Shown: positions 7,353 through 14,768 of the stretch, one piece after another | Numbering within the stretch: the stretch's first letter is position 1 | How the letters are laid out: each line of letters starts with the position of its first letter | Source: Woronichinia sp035285405 | Lineage (GTDB): Bacteria; Cyanobacteriota; Cyanobacteriia; Cyanobacteriales; Microcystaceae | Length of the DNA: 22,107 bases | Direction of reading: 5' to 3' | Assembly: GCA_035285405.1 (NCBI GenBank) | Contig: JAYKJI010000372.1 | Location: 1-22,107 of the forward strand | Position numbers and translations under genes: made by a program | The notes under the pieces: model-generated | Told to the model about the DNA's origin: nothing | What the model saw: the letters and a program-made list of their open reading frames with translations, nothing else | The model's database searches: none

Positions 7353-8032
7353 TGAAATTTGGCATAGTTGTTTTTCCTGGCTCTAATTGCGATCGCGATG
7401 TGGAAATGGTAACGCGGGGAATTTTTAATCAACCAACCCGTTTTGTTTGGCATCAGGACTCGGATATTCAAGATCTGGATGTGGTAGTTCTCCCTGGTGG
7501 TTTCAGTTATGGAGATTATCTACGTTGTGGGGCGATCGCTCGTTTTTCGACCGTAATGCGCTCAGTGGTAGAACATGCCAATCAAGGCAAGTATGTATTG
7601 GGCATTTGTAATGGTTTTCAGATCCTAACGGAAGTGGGATTGCTGCCAGGAGCTTTAATTCGGAATCGAGATTTACATTTTATTTGCGATCGCGTTCCGA
7701 TTAAAGTAGAACAAAATCATTCCCCCTGGACAAAGGCCTATCAAGCTCAACAGGTGATTACCCTGCCGATCGCTCACGGTGAGGGTCGCTATTTTGCTGA
7801 GGAAGATACCCTCAAATCCTTAGAAGATCAGCAACAAATTTTATTCCGCTACTGCACCTCTGGAGAAGATGGCACCGATGCCGCGAATCCCAACGGTTCT
7901 CTTCATAATATTGCCGGTATTATCAATTCAGCAGGTAACGTCTTAGGTATGATGCCCCACCCCGAACGGGCGGCCGATCCAATGCTTAAGGCGATCGATG
8001 GGCAAGGGGTATTTGCCAGTTTACTCTCCTAG
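7352..8032 (+). CDS. purQ: Phosphoribosylformylglycinamidine synthase glutaminase subunit PurQ
   Basis: This 226-residue class I glutamine amidotransferase makes the ammonia that PurL uses to convert FGAR to FGAM. It has the small-PurQ length expected of PurS-dependent systems. The catalytic cysteine is Cys86 in VLGICNGFQIL. The His-Glu partners are His203 and Glu205 in MMPHPERAADP. LPGGFSYGDYLRCGA at about 48-61 is the PurQ oxyanion/ATP-region signature. It overlaps the purS stop by one base. No clear intrinsic terminator follows; the next 824 bases are non-coding up to sigA. Confidence 0.96.
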   Translation: MKFGIVVFPGSNCDRDVEMVTRGIFNQPTRFVWHQDSDIQDLDVVVLPGGFSYGDYLRCGAIARFSTVMRSVVEHANQGKYVLGICNGFQILTEVGLLPGALIRNRDLHFICDRVPIKVEQNHSPWTKAYQAQQVITLPIAHGEGRYFAEEDTLKSLEDQQQILFRYCTSGEDGTDAANPNGSLHNIAGIINSAGNVLGMMPHPERAADPMLKAIDGQGVFASLLS

Positions 8033-8354
8033 ACTGTCATGAATTTTAATTGAGCAGTAATCCTCATTGCCATTCCCGCAACAACTCTGTAAAAGTTGAT
8101 ATTTGTTGACAGTTTCCCGCTTAACCACATCCCACTTTTCTGAGTCTTTGCTAAGGTAGTGTTCAGAGGACTACAAAATTCACTTTAGCAAGCGTATGCG
8201 TACCATTTAATGATCGCTGTTTTCTAAAATCTTTTTCCTTATTTCTCGCTATTTGGGTTCCCCTTAGTCAGGAAATTCATTACAATAACAAAAGATTTTT
8301 GGTAACGGCGATCGCGCTCTCTAGAGCAAAAGGGCAAGTATTTAGTCATCCGGG

Positions 8355-8380
8355 TTGATTGAGCAAGGCTCAGTCATCAA
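8355..8380 (+). other. Bent hairpin in the sigA upstream region
   Basis: TTGAT and TGAGC (8355-8364) pair with GCTCA (8368-8372) and ATCAA (8376-8380), leaving a three-base loop and a three-base bulge. There is no U-run after it, so it is not a standard terminator. It may be part of a structured leader or small RNA. Confidence 0.3.
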
Positions 8381-8784
8381 GGTCTAAGTACGAGATTCTC
8401 TTTGGTTGGGCTCGTCAAATATCCAGCATCATTAAACATTAGGCAAATTCCCTCTACTGTCAGTCATTGCAGAAGATTAAGGGTTAACAGAATACTTGTT
8501 CTTGATTTCCGAAGGATTGTTGTCTAGAACCTTAGGAGGTTAAAACACACAAGTTTTCTGGTTCATTGCACAATTGTCAGATGCTATTGCAATTTAAACA
8601 ACAGTAGTCCCCACTTTTTTGTCATCAGGGCTACAATCAATAAGGTCTTTTTGACTTGACCCCGATACCACTAGTAATTGTCGTCTCTGCTTGGTCTTTC
8701 GGACAGTGAAGATTCATCATCATCTTTCTTGCCAGAAAATCTAGGAGAAGAACTGTGGTCAGGGCATTGGATCTTTACAGTCAA

Positions 8785-8798
8785 TTGACGTAAGTCAA
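8785..8798. promoter_or_regulatory. Palindrome TTGAC-N4-GTCAA upstream of sigA, operator-like
   Basis: A perfect 5-bp inverted repeat with a 4-base spacer lies about 60 bases before the sigA ATG and 15 bases upstream of a TATATT box at 8814-8819. It does not fit the NtcA consensus (GTA-N8-TAC). Its position suits a regulator site, but a short palindrome can arise by chance. Confidence 0.3.
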
Positions 8799-8856
8799 CA
8801 TTAAACTTCCCCCTATATTGTTCTGTTTTGCACGAAAGGAGTAAGAGGAAAACGGC

Positions 8857-10125
8857 ATGACTCAGGCTAATGAGCTACTAACAATGACCACCGAGATTGT
8901 AATGGAATTAGACCTCGACATTATCGAGATTGATGTTGATTTCGATGAAGATAGTCTAGATGACCTAGACGACTCAGTTCTCATTGAACCTGATGGCAAA
9001 AAACCCAGGAAAGTTACTGCTTCTCGCCGTCGTGATCCAAACAAGAAAAAGCCCTATACCGAAGACTCCATTCGGATTTATTTACAGGAAATTGGCCGCA
9101 TACGCCTATTGCGAGCCGAAGAAGAAATTGAACTCGCACGCCAAATTGCTGATCTCCTCCATTTAGAATTGATTCGGGAAGATCTGTGTAAGCAGTTAAA
9201 GCGAGAGCCGCATGATCGGGAGTGGGGTAAGCAGGTCTGGAAAATTGAACACACCAAACAATTACTGGTTGAAAAGAATAAACGAGAACCGAAGAAGTCT
9301 GATATTGCCAATTATTTAGCCGAGAATCAGGTTGACCTAGAAGAAAGTTGGAACTTTCAAGCTGATAAGAATTTTTCTACTTTTCGCCGCCGTCTTTATT
9401 TAGACCGCAAAGCCAAGGATAAGATGGTGCAGTCGAACCTCCGTTTAGTGGTATCGATCGCCAAAAAGTATATGAATCGGGGGTTATCGTTTCAGGACTT
9501 GATTCAAGAAGGCTCTTTAGGTTTGATCCGCGCCGCTGAAAAGTTTGATCACGAAAAGGGTTATAAGTTTTCTACCTATGCTACCTGGTGGATTCGTCAG
9601 GCTATTACCAGGGCGATCGCCGATCAATCCCGCACCATTCGTCTCCCTGTTCACCTCTACGAAACCATTTCCCGCATCAAGAAAACCACCAAAATTCTTT
9701 CCCAGGAAATGCACCGCAAACCCACGGAGGAAGAAATTGCAGATCGGATGGAAATGACCATTGAAAAATTACGGTTTATTGCCAAGTCTGCCCAATTACC
9801 GATTTCCCTGGAAACACCGATTGGCAAAGAAGAAGATTCCCGTTTGGGGGACTTTATCGAAGCAGATGGTGAAACCCCAGAGGATGAAGTAGCGAAAAAT
9901 CTGTTACGAGAAGATCTGGAAAATGTGCTAGATACCCTCAGTCCCCGTGAACGGGATGTGTTGCGTTTACGCTACGGTTTAGATGATGGTCGGATGAAGA
10001 CCCTAGAAGAAATTGGTCAGATTTTTAACGTTACCCGTGAACGCATTCGTCAAATAGAAGCTAAGGCTTTGCGGAAATTACGACACCCCAATCGCAATAG
10101 TATTTTAAAAGAATACATTCGCTAG
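8857..10125 (+). CDS. sigA: Principal RNA polymerase sigma factor SigA (group 1, RpoD)
   Basis: This 422-residue sigma-70 factor directs RNA polymerase to housekeeping promoters. Its N-terminus, beginning MTQANELLTM, is followed by a very acidic stretch and then a basic linker (KKPRKVTASRRRDPNKKK), as in cyanobacterial SigA. Region 1.2 is at about 70-100 (DSIRIYLQEIGRIRLL). Region 2 starts near 189 and includes LRLVVSIAKKY and DLIQEGSLGLIRAAEKFD. The -10 recognition helix TYATWWIRQAITRAIADQ is at about 240-258, with RTIRLPVHLYE after it. Region 4.2, LEEIGQIFNVTRERIRQIEA, is at about 382-402. The acidic N-terminus and full set of regions distinguish it from the shorter group 2 sigma factors. 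The start is supported by AGAGG eight bases upstream. A terminator follows at 10146, so it is a single-gene unit. Confidence 0.95.
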   Translation: MTQANELLTMTTEIVMELDLDIIEIDVDFDEDSLDDLDDSVLIEPDGKKPRKVTASRRRDPNKKKPYTEDSIRIYLQEIGRIRLLRAEEEIELARQIADLLHLELIREDLCKQLKREPHDREWGKQVWKIEHTKQLLVEKNKREPKKSDIANYLAENQVDLEESWNFQADKNFSTFRRRLYLDRKAKDKMVQSNLRLVVSIAKKYMNRGLSFQDLIQEGSLGLIRAAEKFDHEKGYKFSTYATWWIRQAITRAIADQSRTIRLPVHLYETISRIKKTTKILSQEMHRKPTEEEIADRMEMTIEKLRFIAKSAQLPISLETPIGKEEDSRLGDFIEADGETPEDEVAKNLLREDLENVLDTLSPRERDVLRLRYGLDDGRMKTLEEIGQIFNVTRERIRQIEAKALRKLRHPNRNSILKEYIR

Positions 10126-10145
10126 AATTTGATACTGAATAATGT

Positions 10146-10190
10146 CCCTGATCTTGTTCGGCTACGACGGGAATCAGGGCTTTACTTTTT
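10146..10190 (+). terminator. Intrinsic terminator after sigA
   Basis: CCCTGAT (10146-10152) pairs with ATCAGGG (10173-10179), and a T-rich run (CTTTACTTTTT) follows. It lies 20 bases after the sigA stop and separates sigA from the epimerase-family gene. Confidence 0.6.
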
Positions 10191-10271
10191 CATTAATTTT
10201 AAGCATGGCAATTTAAGTATTAAAGGAAAAGGCGGGATTTATTGCCAACCCCCACTTGCTGTTTTAAGGTA

Positions 10272-11459
10272 ATGACCTACGATTTTCAGTCCCTAGCTCA
10301 TCAATACAAAACCACTCTCATGGACAATATTATTCCTTTTTGGAGTAATCATTCCCTGGATCATGAGCAAGGTGGCTATTTTACCTGTTTGGATCGCAAC
10401 GGCAAAGTTTACGACACGGACAAATTTATTTGGTTACAAAACCGTCAAGTTTGGCTTTTTTCCCTTTTGTATGAACAACTGGAACCTCGTCCTGAATGGT
10501 TGGCGATCGCCCGACATGGAGCCGATTTTTTGGCCAAGTATGGTAGAGACAAAGAGGGAAATTGGTATTTTGCCCTAACGCGATCGGGTCAGCCCCTAGT
10601 CCAGCCCTATAATATTTTTTCCGATTGCTTTGCCGCGATGGCTTTTAGTAAATTCGCCCTTGTTTCCGGCGAAGCTTGGGCTAAGGAAATCGCGCTTCAA
10701 GCCTACCAAAATGTTTTACGGCGCAAGGATAATCCTAAAGGTCAATATAGTAAAACCTACCCTGGCACTCGTCCCCTCAAATCCTTAGCTGTCCCGATGA
10801 TTTTGGCTAACCTGACCTTAGAAATGGCTTGGTTATTATCGCCAGCAACGCTGGATCAGGTTTTAGAGACAACCGTTCAAGAGGTCATGACCGACTTTTT
10901 CAATCCCGAACAGGGTTTAATGTATGAAAACGTCGCACCCGATGGTTCTCTAGCGGATTGTTTTGACGGTCGTTTACTCAATCCAGGTCATGGGATTGAA
11001 GCAATGTGGTTTGTGATGGATATTGCTCAACGCCGTCAGGATCAAGCTTTAATTGAAAAGGCAGTGAAGATCGTCTTGAATATTCTAGAGTTTTCCTGGG
11101 ATCGAGAATACGGCGGTCTCTTTTACTTTTTGGATGCCCAGGGCCATCCCCCGCAACAATTGGAATGGGAGCAAAAACTGTGGTGGGTGCATTTAGAATC
11201 CTTGGTGGCCCTTGCCATGGGCTATCGACTTACCCAAAATCCTACCTGTTGGCATTGGTATGAGCGTTTGCACGACTATACCTGGTCAAAATTTGCTGAT
11301 TCCCAAGACGGAGAATGGTTTGGTTATTTGAATCGTCGGGGTGAGGTTTTGTTAACCTTAAAAGGCGGCAAATGGAAAGGCTGTTTTCATGTTCCCAGGG
11401 CATTGTGGCTTTGTTGGCGTAATTTTGAACATTTAGCTCAATCTCAAATTGCTCAGTAG
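10272..11459 (+). CDS. N-acylglucosamine 2-epimerase family protein (AGE)
   Basis: A 395-residue (alpha/alpha)6-barrel protein of the AGE family, which interconverts N-acetylglucosamine and N-acetylmannosamine or related sugars. It resembles the cyanobacterial enzyme typified, as I remember it, by Synechocystis Slr1975. Signature blocks include GGYFTCLDRNGKVYDTDKF, WLQNRQVWLF, YNIFSDCFAAMAFSKFAL, LLNPGHGIEAMWFVMDIAQR, KLWWVHLESLVAL and the C-terminal KWKGCFHVPRALWLC. The conserved His residues in GHGIEAMW, WVHLES and FHVPRAL fit the active-site cleft. I chose the ATG at 10272 because the family begins near MTYDFQSLAHQY. A TTG at 10242 behind AAAGGAAAAGG is an alternative that adds ten residues of non-family sequence. 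Substrate cannot be read from sequence: AGE, mannose isomerase or cellobiose epimerase activity all occur on this fold, with AGE favoured. Confidence 0.85.
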   Translation: MTYDFQSLAHQYKTTLMDNIIPFWSNHSLDHEQGGYFTCLDRNGKVYDTDKFIWLQNRQVWLFSLLYEQLEPRPEWLAIARHGADFLAKYGRDKEGNWYFALTRSGQPLVQPYNIFSDCFAAMAFSKFALVSGEAWAKEIALQAYQNVLRRKDNPKGQYSKTYPGTRPLKSLAVPMILANLTLEMAWLLSPATLDQVLETTVQEVMTDFFNPEQGLMYENVAPDGSLADCFDGRLLNPGHGIEAMWFVMDIAQRRQDQALIEKAVKIVLNILEFSWDREYGGLFYFLDAQGHPPQQLEWEQKLWWVHLESLVALAMGYRLTQNPTCWHWYERLHDYTWSKFADSQDGEWFGYLNRRGEVLLTLKGGKWKGCFHVPRALWLCWRNFEHLAQSQIAQ

Positions 11460-11564
11460 CAAAGTTTTTTCAGAAAAAGAGCATTTTTTGACGTTTAGTT
11501 CTGGCAAAGTCATTCTGGTGCTGCGAAATAAGCTACAATTATCGACTGTCCAATCTCAAACTAT

Positions 11565-11954
11565 GTGCTAGTTAAGGGGGATATTATTGCTGAACAACTA
11601 AACCTGACTGTGAGTTTACGGGGAACTCGTACAGTTAGGGAGACTTACCAAACTTTTCACCTGACGGGCCAACTCGATGCTTTTTCTGAGCCAACCTTTC
11701 GCAAACTCGTCAGTGGTCATATAGGGGAAGGCCCAACCTCTGTCATACTGGATCTCTCCAAAATTGATTTTTTAGATAGTTCTGGTTTAGGAGCCTTGGT
11801 GCAATTAGCCAAGCAAGCCAAGAACCAGGGGGGAAGCTTACAAATTGTGACTAACTCCCGCGTTACCCAAACGGTAAAATTGGTGAGATTAGAAAAATTT
11901 CTTCCTTTACACAATAATGTAGAGGAAGCGATCGCCGCTCTCGCCTCCAGTTAA
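11565..11954 (+). CDS. STAS-domain protein, anti-sigma factor antagonist-like
   Basis: A 129-residue single STAS domain, the fold of SpoIIAA-type anti-anti-sigma factors. VILDLSKIDFLDSSGLGALVQLAKQAK at about 60-86 holds the DSSGLG motif, in which a serine (Ser72 or Ser73) is phosphorylated by a partner kinase in this family. LTGQLDAFSEPTFRKLV is the first strand-helix unit. No kinase (RsbW-like) or PP2C phosphatase is adjacent, so the partner is encoded elsewhere. The start is uncertain. The GTG at 11565 has no ribosome-binding site. A strong AAGGGGG at 11574-11580 sits just before in-frame ATT codons at 11583 and 11586, and homologues seem to start around TVSLRGT minus ten residues. The next gene is 128 bases away. 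Confidence 0.85.
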   Translation: MLVKGDIIAEQLNLTVSLRGTRTVRETYQTFHLTGQLDAFSEPTFRKLVSGHIGEGPTSVILDLSKIDFLDSSGLGALVQLAKQAKNQGGSLQIVTNSRVTQTVKLVRLEKFLPLHNNVEEAIAALASS

Positions 11955-12082
11955 ACGATATCAATCCTAGGGTCGCTGATAACTAGGGCAGATTAAGCAA
12001 TTCCCAAGATCCTCTTCGAGCCGCTTATTTCTCAGATTTTTAGTTAGTATCTTGCCCTCAATTAAATCTTGCTTCATCGACG

Positions 12083-12511
12083 ATGGTCGCCATGACTATT
12101 TTTGAGACTCATATTGCCTTGATGAAGTCGTCAGGGATAGAGGGACAGATACCCCTAGGACAACTTTCGCCAGGAGCCTTAGCCTATTTAGGGGATGCGG
12201 TCTTTGAACTCTATGTTCGTACTCATTTTTTATGGCCGCCCCAACGTTTAGCCAGTTATCATCAGCAGGTGGTGGCCCAGGTCAGAGCCGAAAGTCAGGC
12301 TGCGATGCTCCAGGGCTTGCTCCCCCATTTAACAGCTACGGAGCAGGATTGGGTTCGTCGTGGGCGGAATGCGGCCAATGGTTGTCCCCGTCGTCTTGCG
12401 CCAGAACTGTATCAGCAGGCTACTAGTTTAGAGACTCTATTTGGTTATCTCTATTTAGAGAATCCAGAGCGTCTCCACGAACTCCTAGAACTTTTAGCGA
12501 TTTCTGGTTAA
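12083..12511 (+). CDS. mrnC: Mini-ribonuclease 3 (Mini-III)
   Basis: A 142-residue protein consisting only of the RNase III catalytic domain, without the double-stranded-RNA-binding domain. Mini-III enzymes mature the ends of 23S rRNA in bacteria that have them. LSPGALAYLGDAVFELYVRTHF at about 28-49 is the family signature, with Asp38 and Glu42 as metal ligands. VRRGRNAANG near residue 90 is the second conserved block, and the C-terminal LETLFGYLYLENPERLHELL supplies the last acidic residues. Two ATGs (12083 and 12092) are possible starts, three codons apart. A 23S rRNA methyltransferase gene follows after a repeat-filled gap, so both neighbours probably act on the large ribosomal subunit. 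Confidence 0.92.
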   Translation: MVAMTIFETHIALMKSSGIEGQIPLGQLSPGALAYLGDAVFELYVRTHFLWPPQRLASYHQQVVAQVRAESQAAMLQGLLPHLTATEQDWVRRGRNAANGCPRRLAPELYQQATSLETLFGYLYLENPERLHELLELLAISG

Positions 12512-12612
12512 TTTTTCGAGATTTTTTCTATTTTTAATTTCCCCATAACTAGCTGGTTGTAATTAAATAGAAAATAGATTTTGCACTTGATCCCCCCTGC
12601 CCCCCTTAATAA

Positions 12613-12770
12613 GCTGCCGTGTACACACAAGTTATAGAATCCCCCCTAGCCCCCCTTTGAAAGGGGGGAAACAGGCAAATTAAAGGTTTGAAGTCCCCCT
12701 TACCAAGGGGGATTTAGGGGGATAAAACCTAAAAGCGTGTCTTTTTTTCAAGATGTGTGTACGAAGTAGC
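12613..12770. mobile_element. MITE-like element of 158 bp with terminal inverted repeats and target duplication
   Basis: The ends GCTGCCGTGTACACACAAGTT (12613-12633) and, reverse complemented, GCTACTTCGTACACACATCTT (12750-12770) match at 15 of 21 positions, with GTACACACA identical. TTAATAA flanks both sides (12606-12612 and 12771-12777), extendable to 8 bp with a G, as expected of a target-site duplication. The inside carries two strong hairpins and no ORF, so it would need a transposase supplied in trans. I cannot name its parent family. Confidence 0.6.
12641..12722. repeat. Two C-run/G-run hairpins inside the MITE-like element
   Basis: CCCCCCTTTGAAAGGGGGG (12650-12668) is a nearly perfect 9-bp stem with a one-base loop. 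CCCCCTT-ACC-AAGGGGG (12695-12711) is a second hairpin. The outer C-run at 12641-12646 and the GGGGG near 12717-12721 make the two halves inverted copies of one another. They could act as a bidirectional terminator or RNA-stability element between mrnC and rlmB. Confidence 0.7.
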
Positions 12771-12858
12771 TTAATAAGGGGGGTGCCCATAGACGGAGGG
12801 ATCTTACAATTTTCAACGCCTAGCTACTTACCCCTTTGTCAATAGCATCAATACCATA

Positions 12859-13875
12859 ATGGATAAACCTCGTCGAGATCAGAAGCCTGGTCGCAAGCCT
12901 GATCACAAGCCTTTTCGTAAATTTGATAGTAAGTTTGAGGGTAAATCTGAGGGTAAAAAACCAGAGAAGGTGGGCCAGTCAGGGGATCAAAATCACGCGA
13001 AACCCTCCCTTAGAAAAGGACGCTTCAGCAATCATCAGCCCTCTAGTCTTAAGCCCCATAACACGAAGGTAATTCTTCCTCGTCATGATCATCGTCCCGC
13101 CGAAGAGGAGGCTGCACCATCGGAAGAGAATGATCTTCTTTATGGTCGTCATGCTGTTTTGGCTGCCCTAGAAGGCGATCGCCAACTGAATCGTGTTTGG
13201 ATTATTCCCCGTTTGTTTTATGACTCCCGTTTTCGGACCTTATTAGTCGAGGCCAAAGGCAAGGGAACGGTTATCGATGAAGTTGATAATTTTCGTCTCA
13301 ATCAATTGACCCAAGGCGGTAATCACCAAGGCATTGCCGCTCAAATCGCGCCCTATCGTTATCGAGATCTAGATGAGTTAATCCAGCAGGCCAAAGCAAA
13401 TGCGGTGGATCCCGTACTGGTGGTCTTAGATAGTATTACCGATCCCCAAAATTTGGGTGCCATTATCCGTACAGCCGAGGCCTTTGGAGCACAAGGGTTA
13501 ATTATGCCCCAGCGTCGAGCCGTTGGCATTACCTCCACAGTCATGAAGGTAGCGGCCGGAGCTTTAGAGCATTTTCCCGTGGCTAGGGTGGTCAATTTGA
13601 GTCGTGCCCTAGAGGAACTGAAAAGTGCAGGTTTTTGGATCTATGGAACGGTGGCAGGACAAGGCAAAGCCATTGATCAAATCGAGCTAAGAGGAGCCTT
13701 GGGACTAGTGATTGGTTCAGAGGGTCAGGGATTAAGTATGCTAACCCAACGCCATTGCGATCACTTGATTTCTATCCCCCTCGGTGGCAAAACTCCTAGC
13801 CTAAATGCCTCGATCGCCGCCGCTATTGGTCTCTATGAAGTCTATCGACAAAGGAGTATCAGCAAACTCTATTAA
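12859..13875 (+). CDS. rlmB: 23S rRNA (guanosine-2'-O)-methyltransferase RlmB, SpoU family
   Basis: A 338-residue SPOUT-class methyltransferase that would methylate the 2'-OH of a guanosine in 23S rRNA (G2251 in E. coli numbering) using SAM. Residues 1 to about 90 are a long, low-complexity, lysine/arginine/proline-rich extension (KPGRKPDHKPFRKF) seen in cyanobacterial members and probably RNA-binding. The substrate-binding domain starts at DLLYGRHAVLAALEG. The knotted SAM domain holds motif 1 DPQNLGAIIRTAEAFGA (Asp195, Asn198), motif 2 IGSEGQGL at about 285-292 and motif 3 IPLGGKTPSLNASIAAAIGLYE at about 305-326. Start choice is supported by the basic extension and no earlier in-frame ATG. 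It follows mrnC on the same strand, but the 347-base repeat-filled gap argues against a simple operon. Confidence 0.9.
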   Translation: MDKPRRDQKPGRKPDHKPFRKFDSKFEGKSEGKKPEKVGQSGDQNHAKPSLRKGRFSNHQPSSLKPHNTKVILPRHDHRPAEEEAAPSEENDLLYGRHAVLAALEGDRQLNRVWIIPRLFYDSRFRTLLVEAKGKGTVIDEVDNFRLNQLTQGGNHQGIAAQIAPYRYRDLDELIQQAKANAVDPVLVVLDSITDPQNLGAIIRTAEAFGAQGLIMPQRRAVGITSTVMKVAAGALEHFPVARVVNLSRALEELKSAGFWIYGTVAGQGKAIDQIELRGALGLVIGSEGQGLSMLTQRHCDHLISIPLGGKTPSLNASIAAAIGLYEVYRQRSISKLY

Positions 13876-14009
13876 GGATCTGTATCTTTTATAACTGCTA
13901 TTTTTCTCCATTCGAGCTTATAACTAAGGTGCTAACCCAGGAAATGTTAAGAAATATTTCAATTCCAAGGTTAAAATAGCAGCTAGATAATTGCGTTCGG
14001 GCAGATAAC

Positions 14010-14291
14010 ATGAAAGATTTTTTAATACAACTACTGAATTTAGTCGGTTTGGCCTATTGGATCGAGATCGTTACCACTACGCCTCGTTGTACCTATTATT
14101 TTGGCCCTTTTTCCAGTAAAAGCGATGCAGAAGTTGCCCAGGCAGGCTACTTAGAAGATCTGTCCAATGAAGATGCCCAAGGCGTTTTCGTGGAAATCAA
14201 GCGTTGTAAGCCCCAAAACTTGACCATCTTTGATGAAACTGGAGAGGAATTTCGCCCGTTTAAAATCATGATGCCTGTCAGCTTACCGTAA
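14010..14291 (+). CDS. DUF1816 domain-containing protein
   Basis: A 93-residue protein that is essentially one DUF1816 domain, a family I know only from cyanobacteria and whose function is unknown. The recognisable blocks are AYWIEIVTTTPRCTYYFGPF at about 16-35, the following acidic helix with SDAEVAQAGYLEDL, and VFVEIKRCKPQNLTIFDE at about 59-76. It is distantly reminiscent of CpcD-like linker domains, which has led to suggestions of phycobilisome association, but nothing in the neighbourhood supports that. No membrane segment or signal peptide is present. A TAAAAT box near 13972 lies about 40 bases before the ATG, and the ribosome-binding site is weak. It is convergent with cutA. Confidence 0.8.
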   Translation: MKDFLIQLLNLVGLAYWIEIVTTTPRCTYYFGPFSSKSDAEVAQAGYLEDLSNEDAQGVFVEIKRCKPQNLTIFDETGEEFRPFKIMMPVSLP

Positions 14292-14350
14292 GCTTATTCA
14301 CTGTCGGATTTAGAGAACTATTGTTGTCCTCCTTAATTGAGTGATTCTAT

Positions 14351-14390
14351 GGCCGTTTAGTCTTAGAATGCTAAACTATGGCTTATTTTA
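14351..14390. terminator. Possible bidirectional terminator between the DUF1816 gene and cutA
   Basis: GTTTAG (14355-14360) and CTAAAC (14371-14376) form a 6-bp stem with a 10-base loop, with GGCC/GGC bases flanking. A T-rich stretch (TTATTTTA) follows on the plus strand. It sits in the gap between two converging genes. Confidence 0.4.
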
Positions 14391-14406
14391 AGGGGGACAA
14401 GGGGTT

Positions 14407-14745
14407 TTAGGCGGATAAGCTGTTTCCTAACCAGGCTAAATAGGACATTGAGCCTGAGACAATGGGTAAGGCAATAATTTCTGGCACTTCATAGGAATGT
14501 AAGTTTTTAATCTGATTTTCTAATTCTCTCAAGCAAGATAAATCAGTTTTAATTAATAACTGCCATTCCGATTCTTTGGCAATCGCTCCTTGCCAACGAT
14601 AAATGGATTGGATGGGAAAAATACTCACACAGGCGGCTAGTTGGGATTCAATTAAGGCAGCCGCGATCGTCTCTGCTTCAGTCGAAGAGCTAGTCGTCAC
14701 CAGAACGACCCCATAATTTCTCGTTTCTGGAGAATTTTCGGTCAT
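14407..14745 (-). CDS. cutA: Divalent-cation tolerance protein CutA (CutA1 family)
   Basis: A 112-residue CutA1 protein, a small ferredoxin-like-fold trimer found in most organisms. It was named for copper tolerance, though its cellular role is unsettled. VVLVTTSSSTEAETIAAALIE opens the domain. QLAACVSIFPIQSIYRWQGAI contains the conserved Cys and the YRWQG loop, and the LHSYEVPEIIALPI block near residue 90 is the family's most conserved motif. I use the ATG at 14745; a TTG at 14757 would add only four residues. The gap to the upstream pentapeptide-repeat gene on the same strand is short (23 bases to this ATG), so the two are probably cotranscribed. Confidence 0.92.
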   Translation of the reverse strand: MTENSPETRNYGVVLVTTSSSTEAETIAAALIESQLAACVSIFPIQSIYRWQGAIAKESEWQLLIKTDLSCLRELENQIKNLHSYEVPEIIALPIVSGSMSYLAWLGNSLSA

Positions 14746-14768
14746 GATTCGCTTCAATTTTTACGGGA

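Larger units (their letters stand above)
8033..8856. other. Long non-coding region between purQ and sigA, probable sigA promoter/leader
   Basis: No convincing ORF is present on either strand in these 824 bases. What can be seen: a HIP1 site near 8308-8315; a small bent hairpin at 8355-8380; a TTGAC-N4-GTCAA palindrome at 8785-8798; and a TATATT box at 8814-8819. The stretch just before the start has two purine-rich ribosome-binding sites, AGGAG at 8838-8842 and AGAGG at 8844-8848. Group 1 sigma genes in cyanobacteria often have several promoters and long leaders, so this may be a complex leader or may hide a small RNA. I could not place a strong -35/-10 pair. Confidence 0.5.
12589..12803. repeat. 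Outer G/C-run palindromic repeat, interrupted by a MITE-like insert
   Basis: Removing the 12613-12770 insert and one copy of TTAATAA restores a palindrome-rich sequence: GATCCC followed by C-runs, TTAATAA, then G-runs and GGGATC at 12798-12803. The core is CCCCCC-TTAATAA-GGGGGG. It lies between mrnC and rlmB with no ORF, and the 347-base gap 12512-12858 holds nothing else recognisable. Confidence 0.6.

Noticed and set aside
8862..9044. Serine-rich minus ORF over the sigA start
   Set aside because: Low-complexity antisense of the acidic N-terminus of SigA.
12641..12722. CRISPR or riboswitch interpretation of the C/G-run hairpins
   Set aside because: Only two unequal hairpins, no spacers, and a better fit to a MITE interior; no aptamer pattern recognised.
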